DNA of 64,000 bases from Haloquadratum walsbyi J07HQW1 (lineage in GTDB: Archaea; Halobacteriota; Halobacteria; Halobacteriales; Haloferacaceae): NCBI GenBank assembly GCA_000415965.1, contig KE356560.1, positions 3,342,201 through 3,406,200 of the forward strand, given 5' to 3'. The position numbers and the translations under genes were made by a program. This document shows positions 48,659-59,851 of this stretch, piece after piece; the first letter of the stretch is position 1; every line of letters begins with the position of its first letter. Below the pieces are notes generated by a model, which was given only the letters and a program-made list of their open reading frames with translations, was not told the DNA's origin and did no database searches.

Positions 48659-50494
48659 CTATACTGCATCTTGGAGATCAAGTCGCGGTCGAATACCGAG
48701 AGCAATCATCTCATCTAAGAGTAACTTGAATGCATAGCTAATCTCAATTTCATGAATATCGTCTTCATCGCCCGTCACGGGATCGTATATCCGTCGCTGA
48801 CCACGGTCCTCGACGGCGACCATCCCGGTCTCTGCGGACACGTAGACTTCTTCTTTATCTGATGAATCAAGAAGACGTTCCTGCAGCACCATTGCTGCCC
48901 CATGACCAATCACGGTATCACGTTCCATTTCACCGAGCCGAAGTCCGCCCTCGCGAGCGCGTCCTTCGGTTGGCTGGCGGGTGAGCACCTGTACTGGACC
49001 ACGCGATCGCGCGTGGAGCTTGTTACTCACCATATGATATAATTTATGATAGAAGATTGTTCCAACGAAAATCTCCGCATCAATCTTCTCGCCAGTGATG
49101 CCAGAGTACATAACTTCCTTTCCGGAGGAATTAAACCCATATTCTTCAAGTGCCTCTCGGAGGTCCTCTTCATCCTCACCCTGGAAAGCTGTTCCATCAA
49201 CACGACGCCCCTGAAGCGATCCAACCTTTCCACCAAGCATCTCAAGAACGTGTCCGACTGTCATCCGTGAGGGGAGCGCATGTGGATTGAGGACAAGATC
49301 GGGAACAACGCCCTCTTCGGTGAACGGCATATCTTCCTGTGGTGCGAGATGACCAACAACACCTTTCTGTCCGTGTCGTGAGGCAAACTTATCACCTAAT
49401 TCAGGGACGCGCTGGTCACGAACGGACACTTTTGCCAGCTTTGATCCATCTTCGCCTTCCATCAGTGTGACAGTATCAACAACACCAGACTCACCAGAAC
49501 GCATCGTCACTGATGTCTCACGTCGTTTTTGTGGAGAGAGTCCACCCATGTCGTCTGGCTCCTCGAGGAATCGAGGTGGGGATGTCTTTCCAAGAAGCAC
49601 CGAATTTTCATCGACGCGCGTTTCAGGATTCACCAATCCATCCTCATCGAGATGCGTGTATGCATCTTCACCGCGTGCGCCACGAACATCTTGGCTTGGG
49701 ATCTCAAATCGATCTTCTTGTCCACCGGGATATCGTCGCTCCTCACCTTCATATGTCCTGAAGAAGTGCGAACGAGCCATCGCGCGGTCGACAGAACCTT
49801 GATTCATTACGAGCGCATCCTCAATGTTGAATCCTTCATATGACATGACCGCAACCACAAAGTTCTGTGCTGCTGGTCGTTCATCAAAGCCAATCTGTTC
49901 TGTTGTCTGGGTCTTTACCATTGACAACTGTGGATAATGCAGGAGATGCTGCCGCGTATCAGGACGGATGCGGTAATTTGCAGCTGGCAGTCCGAGCGAT
50001 TGTTTCATCATTCCTGCACCCATCGTGATCCGCGGCGAAGCATTGTGTTCTGGATATGGAATCATGCCAGCACCAATGCCGAAAATGAGTTGTGGATCAA
50101 TCTCAAGATGCGTGTGTGCTTCCTCTAGTTCATCCTCATCAACGGCAACATAGATGTCTTCTTCCTCCTCAGCGTCGATAAATTCGATATATCCACGATT
50201 GACGAGGTCCTCAAAGCTAAGATCGCCGTTTCTGACCGCTTCGATTTCTTTATCACCAAGACGCGGATTGCCATCTTCAACGACAATCAGTGGTCGCCGT
50301 GCACGACCAGCGTCTGCGTTTATAATGACCTCGCGGGTCCGTTCTTTTACTGAGACATTGACCATGTCGCTAACCTCACCACGACGACGTGCCTCGCGGA
50401 TATTGTTTGCAAGTGCCTCAGGACTTTCATGCGTCCCGACAAGACTACCGTTGACGTATACTTTCGCTTCTCTTTGTTTTGGGGTCTGAGCCAT
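48659..50494 (-). CDS. rpoB1: DNA-directed RNA polymerase subunit B'
   Basis: 611 residues, the C-terminal part of the second-largest subunit, split from B'' as in halophiles and methanogens. Conserved parts are [57 protein letters not shown] and the end motif [19 protein letters not shown]. These form the catalytic and clamp-anchoring parts of the enzyme. It is separated from rpoB2 by an unusually long gap. Confidence 0.97.
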   Translation of the reverse strand: MAQTPKQREAKVYVNGSLVGTHESPEALANNIREARRRGEVSDMVNVSVKERTREVIINADAGRARRPLIVVEDGNPRLGDKEIEAVRNGDLSFEDLVNRGYIEFIDAEEEEDIYVAVDEDELEEAHTHLEIDPQLIFGIGAGMIPYPEHNASPRITMGAGMMKQSLGLPAANYRIRPDTRQHLLHYPQLSMVKTQTTEQIGFDERPAAQNFVVAVMSYEGFNIEDALVMNQGSVDRAMARSHFFRTYEGEERRYPGGQEDRFEIPSQDVRGARGEDAYTHLDEDGLVNPETRVDENSVLLGKTSPPRFLEEPDDMGGLSPQKRRETSVTMRSGESGVVDTVTLMEGEDGSKLAKVSVRDQRVPELGDKFASRHGQKGVVGHLAPQEDMPFTEEGVVPDLVLNPHALPSRMTVGHVLEMLGGKVGSLQGRRVDGTAFQGEDEEDLREALEEYGFNSSGKEVMYSGITGEKIDAEIFVGTIFYHKLYHMVSNKLHARSRGPVQVLTRQPTEGRAREGGLRLGEMERDTVIGHGAAMVLQERLLDSSDKEEVYVSAETGMVAVEDRGQRRIYDPVTGDEDDIHEIEISYAFKLLLDEMIALGIRPRLDLQDAV

Positions 50495-50792
50495 GAGTTA
50501 TGATGTTGCTGAGTTCGATTGTGTGATCTGATATGATGGTTACGGTGAACGATACTGTACTCCGACCGGGGTTGAAATTGAAGTTGTGATCAAACATCAA
50601 ACCAGGACAAGCGCCGAGTGAAACGGGAAGGCCGTCCTGGACGATGCCAATATCGGGCAGTGCTTTCGTCTGTGAATTGAAACGAAATGTCACTTTGTTT
50701 GTGTTTCCCTCAAATCCGTGCATGGGTGGAGGCTGCGCATCGTATATTGGATTGATACCACTTCGGGTCACAACTTGGAGTCGTTGTCAGCG
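50495..50792. other. 300-bp spacer between rpoB2 and rpoB1
   Basis: In most haloarchaea the two genes nearly touch. Here a minus-strand frame stays open for about 100 codons (GFEGNTNKVTFRFNSQTKAL and further), but it is rich in Asn, Phe and Ile and has no recognisable family. I treat it as inserted or expanded non-coding DNA. No hairpin of the kind seen elsewhere was noticed. Confidence 0.5.
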
Positions 50793-52370
50793 TCAGTCGT
50801 CAGCTGGACTCCGAGCGTCTGTGTCATCGGTATTCGTGTTTGCGTGGAAGATATCGACGCCCATTGATGCAAGTTCTCGTTTGAGTGATTGTTCATCCTC
50901 AACATTCTGTGAAAGTTCCATCGCCTGTGCAAAGTTCTTCACGAGTCCGCAGTTTGGTCCCTCAGGTGTCTCTGATGGGCAGATACGCCCCCACTGTGTG
51001 GCATGCAAATCGCGTGCCTCAAAGTGTGGTTGGCTTCGGGAAAGTGGGCTCCGAAGTCGGCGGAGATGTGATAACACACCCATGTAATCTGTCCGATCAA
51101 CAAGCTGTGAGACACCGGACCGTCCGCCGACCCAGTTGCCAGTTGCAATTGGATGTTCAAGCCGTTCAGTGAGAACGTCTGACCGAACAACCGTATTGAC
51201 TGTGAGCTGACGATTTCGCATATTCGCTCGCTCAAGTTGATATTTCACGTCACGAGCAAGTTTATTCAATGCCGTTCGGAACAGGTCCTTCATCAGGTCA
51301 CCAGACACTTTCAGGCGTTTATTTGCATAGTGGTCTTTATCATCGGATTCACGACGGTCAAGTGCAAGTTCGAAACACGCCTCAGCCATTCGGCAGAGGT
51401 AATATGCTTTGTTGATCCGAACAGCTTCTTCCTCAATACCGTCTTCATGCAGATGCGGGAGGAGATATCGATCGATGACGTAGTTTGCTCGTTTTAATTG
51501 ATAATTTTTACCCTGTCCACTTGCAACGCGCTTTCCAAGCGTTTCAATCGCTTCCTCTTCGGTTTGTACTGATGCCTCCTCAAGATTTTCCAACATAAAC
51601 TTCACAATCTCAGGGTCATCAGAAACACGGTGGACAATTTCCTCATCGGATTCAAGCCCGAGCGCGCGAACGAGCGTGACAAACTCAACGCTCCCGGAAA
51701 CAGACGGGAAGGAGACCTCAAGGAGCCCTTCACGGTTCCGCTCGCAGAGGACGAGCGCGCGATATCCACGTCGCTGTGAGAATGTCTTTGCAACCTGGAT
51801 TTCATCACCGTACTTGCTGTCGTATTCTGCAAGAATCTTATTCGGTGCCAGATCCTCAGAGGTCATCAATACACGCTCGGATCCATTGACGATGAAGTAC
51901 CCGCCTGGGTCGACAGGGTCTTCACCGATATCGATGAGCTCCTCATCAGTCAGCCCAGCAATATTACATTTTGTTGAACCGACCATAATTGGCATCCGAC
52001 CAACCTTTGTTTCGGTCGTATCAACAACGACTTCCTGTTCCTCATCGCCGCCACGGACGATTGACATTTCCATGAAGACCGGTGCGGCATAGGTGATATT
52101 CCGGAGCCGCGCTTCCTGCGGGAACAGCAATTCTTCGGATCCATCAGCCTCGCGGACACGCGGTGTTTCAATCCGAACATCACCAAGTTCGACAAAAACC
52201 GGCTCTTCTCCCTCTTTATCACCGATATCAGTTTCGATACGTTCTTTCTCGGTGACGACATCCTGCATTCCTCGTTCAAGAAAATTGTTGAACGAGCGGA
52301 AGTGATGTTCAGCAAGTCGGTCCTCTGAGAAATACTCTCGTGAAACGGCTCGGCGGTCTTCTCGATTCAT
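50793..52370 (-). CDS. rpoB2: DNA-directed RNA polymerase subunit B''
   Basis: 525 residues, the N-terminal part of the second-largest subunit. It contains [20 protein letters not shown] (fork and lobe region), [20 protein letters not shown], and ends in [20 protein letters not shown], where halophiles split the subunit. Its start overlaps the rpoH stop by 4 bp (ATGA), so translation is coupled. Confidence 0.97.
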   Translation of the reverse strand: MNREDRRAVSREYFSEDRLAEHHFRSFNNFLERGMQDVVTEKERIETDIGDKEGEEPVFVELGDVRIETPRVREADGSEELLFPQEARLRNITYAAPVFMEMSIVRGGDEEQEVVVDTTETKVGRMPIMVGSTKCNIAGLTDEELIDIGEDPVDPGGYFIVNGSERVLMTSEDLAPNKILAEYDSKYGDEIQVAKTFSQRRGYRALVLCERNREGLLEVSFPSVSGSVEFVTLVRALGLESDEEIVHRVSDDPEIVKFMLENLEEASVQTEEEAIETLGKRVASGQGKNYQLKRANYVIDRYLLPHLHEDGIEEEAVRINKAYYLCRMAEACFELALDRRESDDKDHYANKRLKVSGDLMKDLFRTALNKLARDVKYQLERANMRNRQLTVNTVVRSDVLTERLEHPIATGNWVGGRSGVSQLVDRTDYMGVLSHLRRLRSPLSRSQPHFEARDLHATQWGRICPSETPEGPNCGLVKNFAQAMELSQNVEDEQSLKRELASMGVDIFHANTNTDDTDARSPADD

Positions 52371-52594
52371 TCAATCACCAATCGGTATGAAACGGCTCTG
52401 TCGGTCGTTCGTGAGTCACGTACTATCTTGACAACATCGCCTGGCTCTGCGTCATCCGGCAATGCCGGGTCGCGACGCTTTATCTGTGGAAGATCAGCAC
52501 GGCGAATGTCGTATTCTGTTAATATCGCCTCGATATCGTCCTCATCAACTAGTGTGTGTTCTGGAACGAGTGTGTGTTGATTTACATCTACCAT
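52367..52594 (-). CDS. rpoH: DNA-directed RNA polymerase subunit H
   Basis: 75 residues, the size of archaeal subunit H (homologue of the C-terminal domain of eukaryotic Rpb5). It has the sequence [17 protein letters not shown], then [20 protein letters not shown] and ends YRLVIE, all family landmarks. It is first gene of the polymerase operon. About 230 bp separate it from the preceding rio1 gene end. Confidence 0.95.
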   Translation of the reverse strand: MVDVNQHTLVPEHTLVDEDDIEAILTEYDIRRADLPQIKRRDPALPDDAEPGDVVKIVRDSRTTDRAVSYRLVIE

Positions 52595-52827
52595 AGCTGA
52601 GTAAATTAGTGAGTGTCGCGTGGGGGAGAAACTATCACGGGATACTACAGTCTGATTTGATAGGCATCCATTTAACCCTTATTACCATTGGTGATGGCTG
52701 CACTGCTCATAACAGTGGCTATATCTAAAACCCGTATTAATTATTAATGAGAGTGAATGGCTAATATATGTTGTTATTTTGCTGGCAATCAGATATCAGG
52801 TGTGACCGTCACAGCGGACACACTCAG

Positions 52828-53829
52828 CTATGAGTTATCATCCGTTGTCTGAACTGAGTGCTCAGGCTGAGTGAGTGTACCTGAGGGGTCTGGATCCGGC
52901 TCAGTGACAGTTTCGATGAGCGCTTCTGGGTCAGTTTCGATTCCCTGTCGAGAGAAGAATGCGGCGACGTTTTCACAATCGCGCCGAAGAAACATTTCAG
53001 CGTTCGGGTGATGAACTGTCACTGCTTGTCCAAGGTCAATGACAACGAGTTCACCGCTGTGAATAATCATATTGTACTCAGAAAGATCGCCGTGGATAAG
53101 TCCAGCACTGTAGAGTCGCTGCATGTATTCCTGGACGACCTCGTATGCTGTCTGTGGGTTCTCAATATCTACCTCGGCAAGTCGACGGGCACGCTCTTCG
53201 ACAAGCCCAACAAGTTCCATGACAAGAGCGTTCCGTTCAACAGCAATCGGCTCGGGGACGCGGACACCCGCTCGCATTGCTCGTCGAAGGTTGGCAAACT
53301 CTTTTTGCGTCCATGCGAGCACGATTGCCTTTTTATCCTGCCCAAGTCCATCAAATCGAGGATCACCCTCAAGATAACTGCGCATCTGTTGGAAGTCTGA
53401 TGCATTAATGCGATATATCTTAACGGCAACATCAGCAGCATCTGTTCCACGTGCTTCATAGACGTTTGCCTCTTTTCCAGTTGAGATTGGTCCGCCAAAA
53501 GCAGCAATATGACCGTCTTGAACAAGTTTATAGATTGCAGCAAACGTTGCATCATCAAATACAGACTGTTCAACTTTGAACTGGTCTGCATCAGTGAGAC
53601 GTTCACGGAAAGTATTAAATTCGCGATCGCGGCGGCGAGCAATACGGTCCGCTTCCGTATCGCTCACATCGATTTCTGCCCATTCATCACCAGGAGTTTC
53701 AACGACATCAGGTGCAACAAATCCTGGGTCTTGATTTGCGTCGGTCGCCTCCGAGTTAGTTCCGGCGTCATCTACATCGCTACGAGAATCATCGTTTGCA
53801 GACTGTTTGTCACGATCGTGGTCAGTCAC
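52828..53829 (-). CDS. rio1: RIO1-type serine/threonine protein kinase
   Basis: 333 residues. An acidic N-terminal tail of about 75 residues precedes the RIO fold. [17 protein letters not shown] is the ATP-binding loop, [20 protein letters not shown] follows, [21 protein letters not shown] holds the catalytic Asp and metal Asp, and an acidic tail ends the protein. Rio1 kinases act in the final maturation of the small ribosomal subunit. Its ATG overlaps the eIF-1A stop (53826-53829), a conserved archaeal gene pair. Confidence 0.94.
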   Translation of the reverse strand: MTDHDRDKQSANDDSRSDVDDAGTNSEATDANQDPGFVAPDVVETPGDEWAEIDVSDTEADRIARRRDREFNTFRERLTDADQFKVEQSVFDDATFAAIYKLVQDGHIAAFGGPISTGKEANVYEARGTDAADVAVKIYRINASDFQQMRSYLEGDPRFDGLGQDKKAIVLAWTQKEFANLRRAMRAGVRVPEPIAVERNALVMELVGLVEERARRLAEVDIENPQTAYEVVQEYMQRLYSAGLIHGDLSEYNMIIHSGELVVIDLGQAVTVHHPNAEMFLRRDCENVAAFFSRQGIETDPEALIETVTEPDPDPSGTLTQPEHSVQTTDDNS

Positions 53830-54116
53830 CGGATACGACCCTCTTCACGAAGCTGGTCTGCCTCAGATTTTTCATACCGCCACGTGATATCACCTTTTTC
53901 ATCTTGCCATTCCCATGGTTCAACAAGTACCACATCATCTTCACGGATCCAGATTCGTTTCTGCATGCGACCAGGGATTCGAGCTGTCCGTTCATTGCCG
54001 TCAGCACAGCGGACGGTAACGCGATTCGCCCCAAGCATGTTGGTGACGACGGCGAATACCTCGTCGTCGTCAGGCATTCGGAGGTCATGACTCCCCCTAT
54101 TTTCGTCGTCGCTCAT
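53826..54116 (-). CDS. eif1A: Translation initiation factor eIF-1A
   Basis: 96 residues with an OB fold, slightly short but in the archaeal range. The core reads [20 protein letters not shown], then [20 protein letters not shown] and [20 protein letters not shown]. It promotes scanning-independent placement of initiator tRNA in archaea. It is first of the eif1A-rio1 operon. A GAGTGC hexamer tract (54185-54203) lies upstream of it. Confidence 0.95.
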   Translation of the reverse strand: MSDDENRGSHDLRMPDDDEVFAVVTNMLGANRVTVRCADGNERTARIPGRMQKRIWIREDDVVLVEPWEWQDEKGDITWRYEKSEADQLREEGRIR

Positions 54117-54248
54117 AATCGACAGTTTGGTACGGCTCGGTTTAAACTATGCGAGGTCACGCGTTGAATATCTGAGTACGACTGCGAGTGCGAGTGCGAG
54201 TCTGAAAGGTCGGATCATGAGAGATGATACCACAGCGACTACGTATAC

Positions 54249-55244
54249 TTATTGATCGCGTATTTGTTTCCGCCCAGGTTCAATGAGCCTATCGAGATAT
54301 GCAGCAAGTGCTCCCTTCGCATCTGCAGGATGAAGATCACCAGATTCGAGATCTGCCTCAAGCGGATCATACGCATCGTAGCTAAGATCTCCACCATGTT
54401 TTTCTTGCCGCTCAATGGTCACATCGCCGAATCGGGGGAATACATGATATTTGAATAATTGAAGCACAGGATTATATCGTGACTCACCCTCACCAGTTGG
54501 ATCAGGAGTAGCAGTAGGTGGGCAGTATGCACTCTCAATCTTCTCCGTAAGCGTCGTTGTATCATCCTCCATCGAGATTGAAACACCAGACGAGGAAGAC
54601 ATTTTACCGATTCCGGTCGTCAGATCTGCAATAAGTGGGGTATGAAGACATGTTGGAGCGTCCGCATCAATGCTTGGAAGCACATCACGAGCCAGCATGT
54701 GCACTTTCCGTTGTTCAGTCCCACCAATCGCGAGATCGACATCTAAATATACGATGTCAAGCGCTTGCATGAGCGGATACACTGCATGTGCGACTGTTGC
54801 TGTTTCATCGCCTTTGATTGCTGCCATTGCTCGCTTTGAGCGTGCAAGTGAGGTTTCAGCCTCGACTGCATGGAGGTCTAAAACATACTCCTCATCAAAT
54901 TGGAACGATGACCCCAAAATGAATTCAGTGTGGTCTGGGTCAAGTCCATATGCAATGAATTGCTCGCGCATCTGAGATGCGGTCTCTCGTATCTCCGCAA
55001 ATGTTCCTTTCCCATTGAGGTAAGCGTGGACATCTGCAAGAAGAACAACAATATCAAATCCAACTGATTGAAGCTCAATGAGCTTATTCGCGGTAAGCAT
55101 ATGACCAACATGAAGAACGCCGGAAGGCTCATAGCCGACATACGCGCGTTTTGTCTCTGGCGATTTCGCAAGTGCATGTATCTCTTCGTCTGTGACCACC
55201 TCGGCGGTATTTCGTGTAATTGATTCGTATGCGTCCGCATCCAT
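54249..55244 (-). CDS. tyrS: Tyrosyl-tRNA synthetase
   Basis: 331 residues, the archaeal/eukaryotic short form. The HIGH-type motif is PSGVLHVGHML (residues 40-50) and the KMSKS-type motif is KMSSSSG in the second half. YPLMQALDIVYLDVDLAIGG and EQRKVHMLARDVLP form the tRNA and tyrosine side of the fold. It charges tRNA-Tyr. It is monocistronic, 130 bp upstream of the eIF-1A region on the same strand reading. Confidence 0.95.
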   Translation of the reverse strand: MDADAYESITRNTAEVVTDEEIHALAKSPETKRAYVGYEPSGVLHVGHMLTANKLIELQSVGFDIVVLLADVHAYLNGKGTFAEIRETASQMREQFIAYGLDPDHTEFILGSSFQFDEEYVLDLHAVEAETSLARSKRAMAAIKGDETATVAHAVYPLMQALDIVYLDVDLAIGGTEQRKVHMLARDVLPSIDADAPTCLHTPLIADLTTGIGKMSSSSGVSISMEDDTTTLTEKIESAYCPPTATPDPTGEGESRYNPVLQLFKYHVFPRFGDVTIERQEKHGGDLSYDAYDPLEADLESGDLHPADAKGALAAYLDRLIEPGRKQIRDQ

Positions 55245-55926
55245 ACATATTCGGTATTGTGATATCGATATATGCGTTCTGATGCCGATGTTGGCTCTTA
55301 CAAGTACTCGGTCATATAATTGACCTCAGTATCCACGCGTCGGATGCTAAGACTGCTGACTGGGCTGGCTCGGTCTTCGAAGCGACTCTGAGAGTCTCCG
55401 CTACGGACGGCGCAGGTTGTCTCGTAAGCAGCGAGGGTCGAGCAACTACGAGAGCCACGCAGAGAAGTGACGAGAGTAAAGTCTCACTCGGCAGGAGGTA
55501 TTGTACTCTCAACACAAGATGACGACGCGGCTCATAACCACACGGTGGTGTGTTCGGTGAGGAGCTAAACGTGAAGGGATGCTCAAACGGTCACACAACA
55601 CTTAGAACAAGCAGGACGGAGTGTGGTGATTGTTCATGATATCCCTCATTACAAGGCTGAGTTGTGCGGTTGACATATCATACAGCTTAATCCGAAGGGA
55701 CGACGAAAGGATATGCGTCGTATGGTGTCGAGACTACGTTTCCTGCAGACATCACTCAAGTGTCTACAGGTGGAGCAGGCTGAACATCTCAGGGCTTTGA
55801 GTCGAACCCGAGCGATTCAGCTGAACTCCCATAGATTAGGCGACCAATGCTGTGTGTGTTTGGATTCGTTGGATTCTCCTTGCAGTTTCGTAACTTCGAA
55901 TATCCTGAGGCATAGAATGATAATTC
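55245..55926 (+). pseudogene. Spacer with the end of a broken TnpB
   Basis: No intact gene. Plus-strand sequence at about 55600-55830 reads VVIVHDIPHYKAELCG, then IIQLNPKGRRKDMRRM, and a decayed zinc-finger stretch. It aligns base by base with the TnpB relic at 20780-20930 (for instance GACGAA-GGA-TATGCGTC, with one inserted base). The start of the relic is lost toward tyrS. The segment just before the next gene carries a TCGAATATCC box (55894) placed for a leaderless start at 55927. Confidence 0.6.
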
Positions 55927-56256
55927 ATGGCAACAACTCGGTCACCAATGCTCATACTTGGTGTGATGGTAATCGCCGCATTCTTTCCGCTTATAATACT
56001 GTGGACTGTCACCACTAACCTTCGGTCACTGCTGTATTTCATTGGATTTGCACTGTACTTCCTGATTGCACATATCGCCCTTCCCGGGTGGGTCTATCTT
56101 GATGCCAATGGTCGAGAAAGTGATGCGGCACTCACCTGGACGATCACCGCATTTATTCTGCCAGTTATTGGATTTGTATGCTACTACATGCTCGGGCAAC
56201 CAGATGCTCCACACCGAGTTGAGACAAACGGAACAGATGCCAGTGTCAAGCGGTGA
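55927..56256 (+). CDS. Small membrane protein of unknown function
   Basis: 109 residues with three hydrophobic segments (about 8-28, 34-58 and 67-89) and a hydrophilic tail. The last segments carry GWVYLDANGRESDAALTW and GFVCYYMLGQPDAPHR, which resembles membrane proteins with a phospholipase D nuclease-like N-terminal segment. I do not assign a function. It lies alone in relic-rich DNA and looks intact, with haloarchaeal acidic loops. Confidence 0.68.
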   Translation: MATTRSPMLILGVMVIAAFFPLIILWTVTTNLRSLLYFIGFALYFLIAHIALPGWVYLDANGRESDAALTWTITAFILPVIGFVCYYMLGQPDAPHRVETNGTDASVKR

Positions 56257-57167
56257 ACTGCCCTGGGTCACATCTACCTCAAACGCTCGGAGTTTCTTTC
56301 CGTGTATTGGTCAGACACGCCCGACACACCATCGGTTTGATAATCTTCAACGGTGCGGTCGGTCACGATCGAACCGTCCACAGGCTCCGAGGCACTCGTC
56401 TTGCTTTCTCTGTAGAATACCGTCGTTGGATATGTCGTGTAGTCAAAATCAGGATCAGGACTGATCAAAGTCAGAATGTCGACGCTATGAATGCGTTGTA
56501 TTCACGATTGGGAGATCCAGAGAGTCAATCTTCCGAACCCATACCCCAGTAACGCCGATCATGGTGGCACTGACATACTCCAACCCATAAAGCCGTTGGG
56601 TTCCACAGACCGTGCCCACGACGGAGAGGTTCCCCACTCGCACCATTCAGTAGGGTTGTGGGCTGTGCCAGTACGCCCCCCGACCGAGATAGCGGGCTTC
56701 ATCTACCGCCACGGTGGCGTGCATATCCTTTCCTCGGACTCGGTATCATAATTAACGGCTCCAACCGAAGTGACTACTTCAGTGTTGTCGGATTCATTCC
56801 ACGGCTCAAGCCGGTGGCTTTCTTCTTGAACGACTATAATTGCGGTGTCAACACTGGTAGCCAGTCAGTTGAGCCCCGATTGTGGAAAACAGCATTCCTC
56901 TTGTCAAAGCGCCTAGCGTTTGCGTGTCTGGGTTGTGTGGAATAGTCGTGTGATCGAAACAGGGCTGGATACGGGACAGATACGAAAATAAAAGACCATG
57001 ACTGAATGTCAATGTAACTGCCTCACTGAATGCACCCGAAAGCACCGGTATCAACTGAGGAAACGCACAGTCCTGTATTCCTTCTACGGAACCAACGTGA
57101 GATATGCGAGGAAAGTCAATCTGAGTAAATTCGTTATTTTTTATCGAGTAACTAATCCGAAGAACTG
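56257..57167. mobile_element. 900-bp spacer with IS-end remnants
   Basis: No gene. At 56381-56416 there is half of a known hairpin with its flank on the minus strand (TGCCTCGGAGCCTG preceded by TCTACAGAGAAAG). At 56799-56816 a short hairpin (CCACGGC-TCAA-GCCGGTGG) resembles the 3' end of IS1341-type genes, and frames before it are broken. I read the block as stacked relics of at least two elements. Confidence 0.5.
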
Positions 57168-59144
57168 TTACTGACCGCTCTGCGTTTCTGCGCGGTGCTC
57201 AGAGATAATCTGGTCAACCATCGATGCTTTTCGCTCGCGACGCCGTTCCGCTGCGCGGCGCTCCCAGTCTTCAATTGCCGTTTCGATATCTGACTCGCGA
57301 GCGACCGCAAGTTCATCAACCTCCTGGATTGCAACATCATCCACAGGGGCAACTGGGATTTCATTTTCGAAGAGCACACGATCAGCTACTTCAGAGAGGT
57401 TGCCGCCAGAGCGAAGCACAATACGGGGATCGGTCGCCACTAACCGTTCAGCAGTCGACTGACCGGCACCAGACGCATCACGAAGATACACCACATCACC
57501 TGATGCAAGTCCGTATTGTTCATCCGTCTGAATAACTGCATCAGTGGTGAACTGTTCGATAATCTTCACTGGAACAAGATCGCCATCGGTATCGACATCA
57601 GTGAAGTTCGAGTGATCAAGTTTCCAAAGATGCTTGAGACGTTTTAATTTTTGATTGAGATCCTCCTTTTCTGATTCGACCGTTTCAATGCGGCGCTCAA
57701 GACGATCATTTTCACGTTCAAGTCGCTTGACCTCGCGACGTTCTCGGGCCTGTCGTCGCTCTTCACGCTTTGCTTCCGACAGCTCCTCTTCATACGACTC
57801 AATTGTCGCATCTCGCTCATCAATCGTGTCCTCAAGACTCTCAACGTGCGACTCAAGCCGGTCGACGCGTCGACGGAGACGTTTGATTTCACGCTCCTCT
57901 TCAGTCAGTTCACGTGTCTCTTGATCGGTATCATCCTCATCAACCGTATCATCTTCATCAAGATCACGTAAGACAGCCTCAACAGACTCCTCACCGGCAA
58001 CAACGCGAGCGATTACCTCACTACGATCGACATCACGCGGTGTTTTTTGTGTAATGCGTTCGAACTGATCAGCGTGCTCATCAGCTGCAAACAATGCTGC
58101 AGCAAGAGCATCCCGCTGATGATCGTCGTCATAGACGGCATCTCGTGTCCGATGAAGTTTTTCATCGACCGGCAGGTCAGTTGCTGGTGTCCACGCCGCA
58201 GCATCGAAGCTACGGCGAAATTTCTCAACGGTCTCAGGCATTGGTGTGACATCTGCGGCAACGACAATTGGACGACCGCGTTCAATAAGCCACTCAATCA
58301 CCGCAGCAGTGTCGGCTGTTCGTGATGAGTACACATCAAATATTGTCCCATCAAGACCAACAACCGCAGCAGCAGTCGTCGTCCCGGGATCAATCCCAAC
58401 AACGACAGGATCACGACGCTCAGCAAGTGGGTCAAATTCAATTCCATCCTGACGCTCTCGCTCGATCTCGATACGCGTGTCACCGGACCGCCCGGCAGAG
58501 ACGGGAATGTCCTCAGGCGGAGCTGACACAGTAAATACAGCATTTGCGTACCCACCGTATTTTTCTGTTACCTCAGACTCAAACTCAAGATTCGCCTGTT
58601 GAAGTCGGTTTTGAACCTCACGGGAACGTCGCTTAACAGAGCCATGAATCCGACGCGTATATCGATCCTGACTCCACCCACCTTTTCCGGTGGAGCGACC
58701 ACGGGAGATTTTCACCTTTGTTGTATCACCGAATGCTGAAACCTCGTGACCAACGTTTGCGGCTGCAAGACGAGCCGCTGCTTCAGCCTCTTTCATCGGT
58801 TTTTTGCCGTATGTAACGCCATGACGCGACGCAACACGAGACAAAGGCTCAGGTCGCTCTGCGCCAGTTACCTGCACGAGCGTTGTCTCGGGAGGCAATG
58901 ACCGTAAGAAGTGAACCAGTTCATCCTTGTCGGCCGCCAACTCGTACATGTTGTCGGTCGCAATAATAGCTGGTTCCTCACGGTCAATAAGCCGAGATAG
59001 TTTTCGATATGAAACAACATCACGGTCAACATGCTCGCCATCGAAAGCAACGACAGCGTATGAAGGCGCATCGCCGCGAACATCGCCGCTTTGGATGTCC
59101 ACGCCGAAGACGAGTGAGTCGAGTGCGCTCGTCCGGTCGTTCAC
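57168..59144 (-). CDS. DUF460 protein: RNase H-fold domain with long coiled coil
   Basis: 658 residues. The N-terminal part has LVFGVDIQSGDVRGDAPSYA and a later VVVGIDPGTTTAAAVVGLDG, the Asp-containing start of an RNase H/RuvC-like fold, within roughly 1-390. A strongly charged coiled coil (EEREIKRLRRRVDRLESHVE and on, about 410-520) follows. The C-terminal 130 residues form a smaller domain. The family (DUF460) is conserved across archaea without established function; a nucleic-acid role is likely from the fold. It is monocistronic. Confidence 0.85.
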   Translation of the reverse strand: MNDRTSALDSLVFGVDIQSGDVRGDAPSYAVVAFDGEHVDRDVVSYRKLSRLIDREEPAIIATDNMYELAADKDELVHFLRSLPPETTLVQVTGAERPEPLSRVASRHGVTYGKKPMKEAEAAARLAAANVGHEVSAFGDTTKVKISRGRSTGKGGWSQDRYTRRIHGSVKRRSREVQNRLQQANLEFESEVTEKYGGYANAVFTVSAPPEDIPVSAGRSGDTRIEIERERQDGIEFDPLAERRDPVVVGIDPGTTTAAAVVGLDGTIFDVYSSRTADTAAVIEWLIERGRPIVVAADVTPMPETVEKFRRSFDAAAWTPATDLPVDEKLHRTRDAVYDDDHQRDALAAALFAADEHADQFERITQKTPRDVDRSEVIARVVAGEESVEAVLRDLDEDDTVDEDDTDQETRELTEEEREIKRLRRRVDRLESHVESLEDTIDERDATIESYEEELSEAKREERRQARERREVKRLERENDRLERRIETVESEKEDLNQKLKRLKHLWKLDHSNFTDVDTDGDLVPVKIIEQFTTDAVIQTDEQYGLASGDVVYLRDASGAGQSTAERLVATDPRIVLRSGGNLSEVADRVLFENEIPVAPVDDVAIQEVDELAVARESDIETAIEDWERRAAERRRERKASMVDQIISEHRAETQSGQ

Positions 59145-59851
59145 AAACGTAATTCATCGCGTGCAGATATATATGCCACGCCCATAATGAGAGCGAAACT
59201 GAATCACTATGGGTCGAGTAATCTATGGAACTCTCCGCAAAACAGGTTAAGATGACATCTAACTCGAAGCATACACTCCAACGTTCGCTATTACCATCAC
59301 CACTGATCAGACAGTGATTTGATGTCGCCCCAAGTATGGGCAGTTTTTGGATACTACTCACATTGTGAATTTCTCCCATGATTGGGAGTAGTTGAGGACA
59401 AATATCCGATATCCGGTGTCCGATACCAAATACGAGAAACTCCTCCGGCATATCCGAAGTGATTTCAAGAGTATGATGACAGCCGTAATGCTGCTTTGTC
59501 CCTCTCATATACCTGAAGATGCGAACTTTGAGCGTTCGCTATGTAGTCATGAGACATGCAGCGGAGTGGATACTTGGACAGGACGTTGATGCTGTGTCTG
59601 CTGGTGGTCTATCCAATGTGTTGAACGGACGCTGATCAGCAATAATAAACGAGAAAACACATACACACTGGAGTTACGGGCGATTGTCCATCGAGGTGAG
59701 TCTCAGAATCAATGATCTCTCTCAAGGAGATGAGTGAACCGAATACAATCGGCAACTGTTCAGGTGTGATTCAGTTTTCTCCGTGTACAGATGAACTACA
59801 ATGCTAACATGGATTATATCATATTACAGACAGTAAACACTGGAAATGATA
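59145..59851. other. 700-bp spacer, nothing recognised
   Basis: Between the DUF460 gene start and the rnz end. Both strands have only short frames without haloarchaeal composition. I found no copy of the hairpin family or the repeated sequence. It must hold the DUF460 promoter. Confidence 0.4.

Noticed and set aside
50445..50771. Frame in the rpoB2-rpoB1 gap as a new gene
   Set aside because: No recognisable motif, poor acidic content and overlap with the rpoB1 start; kept as a finding, not as a gene.
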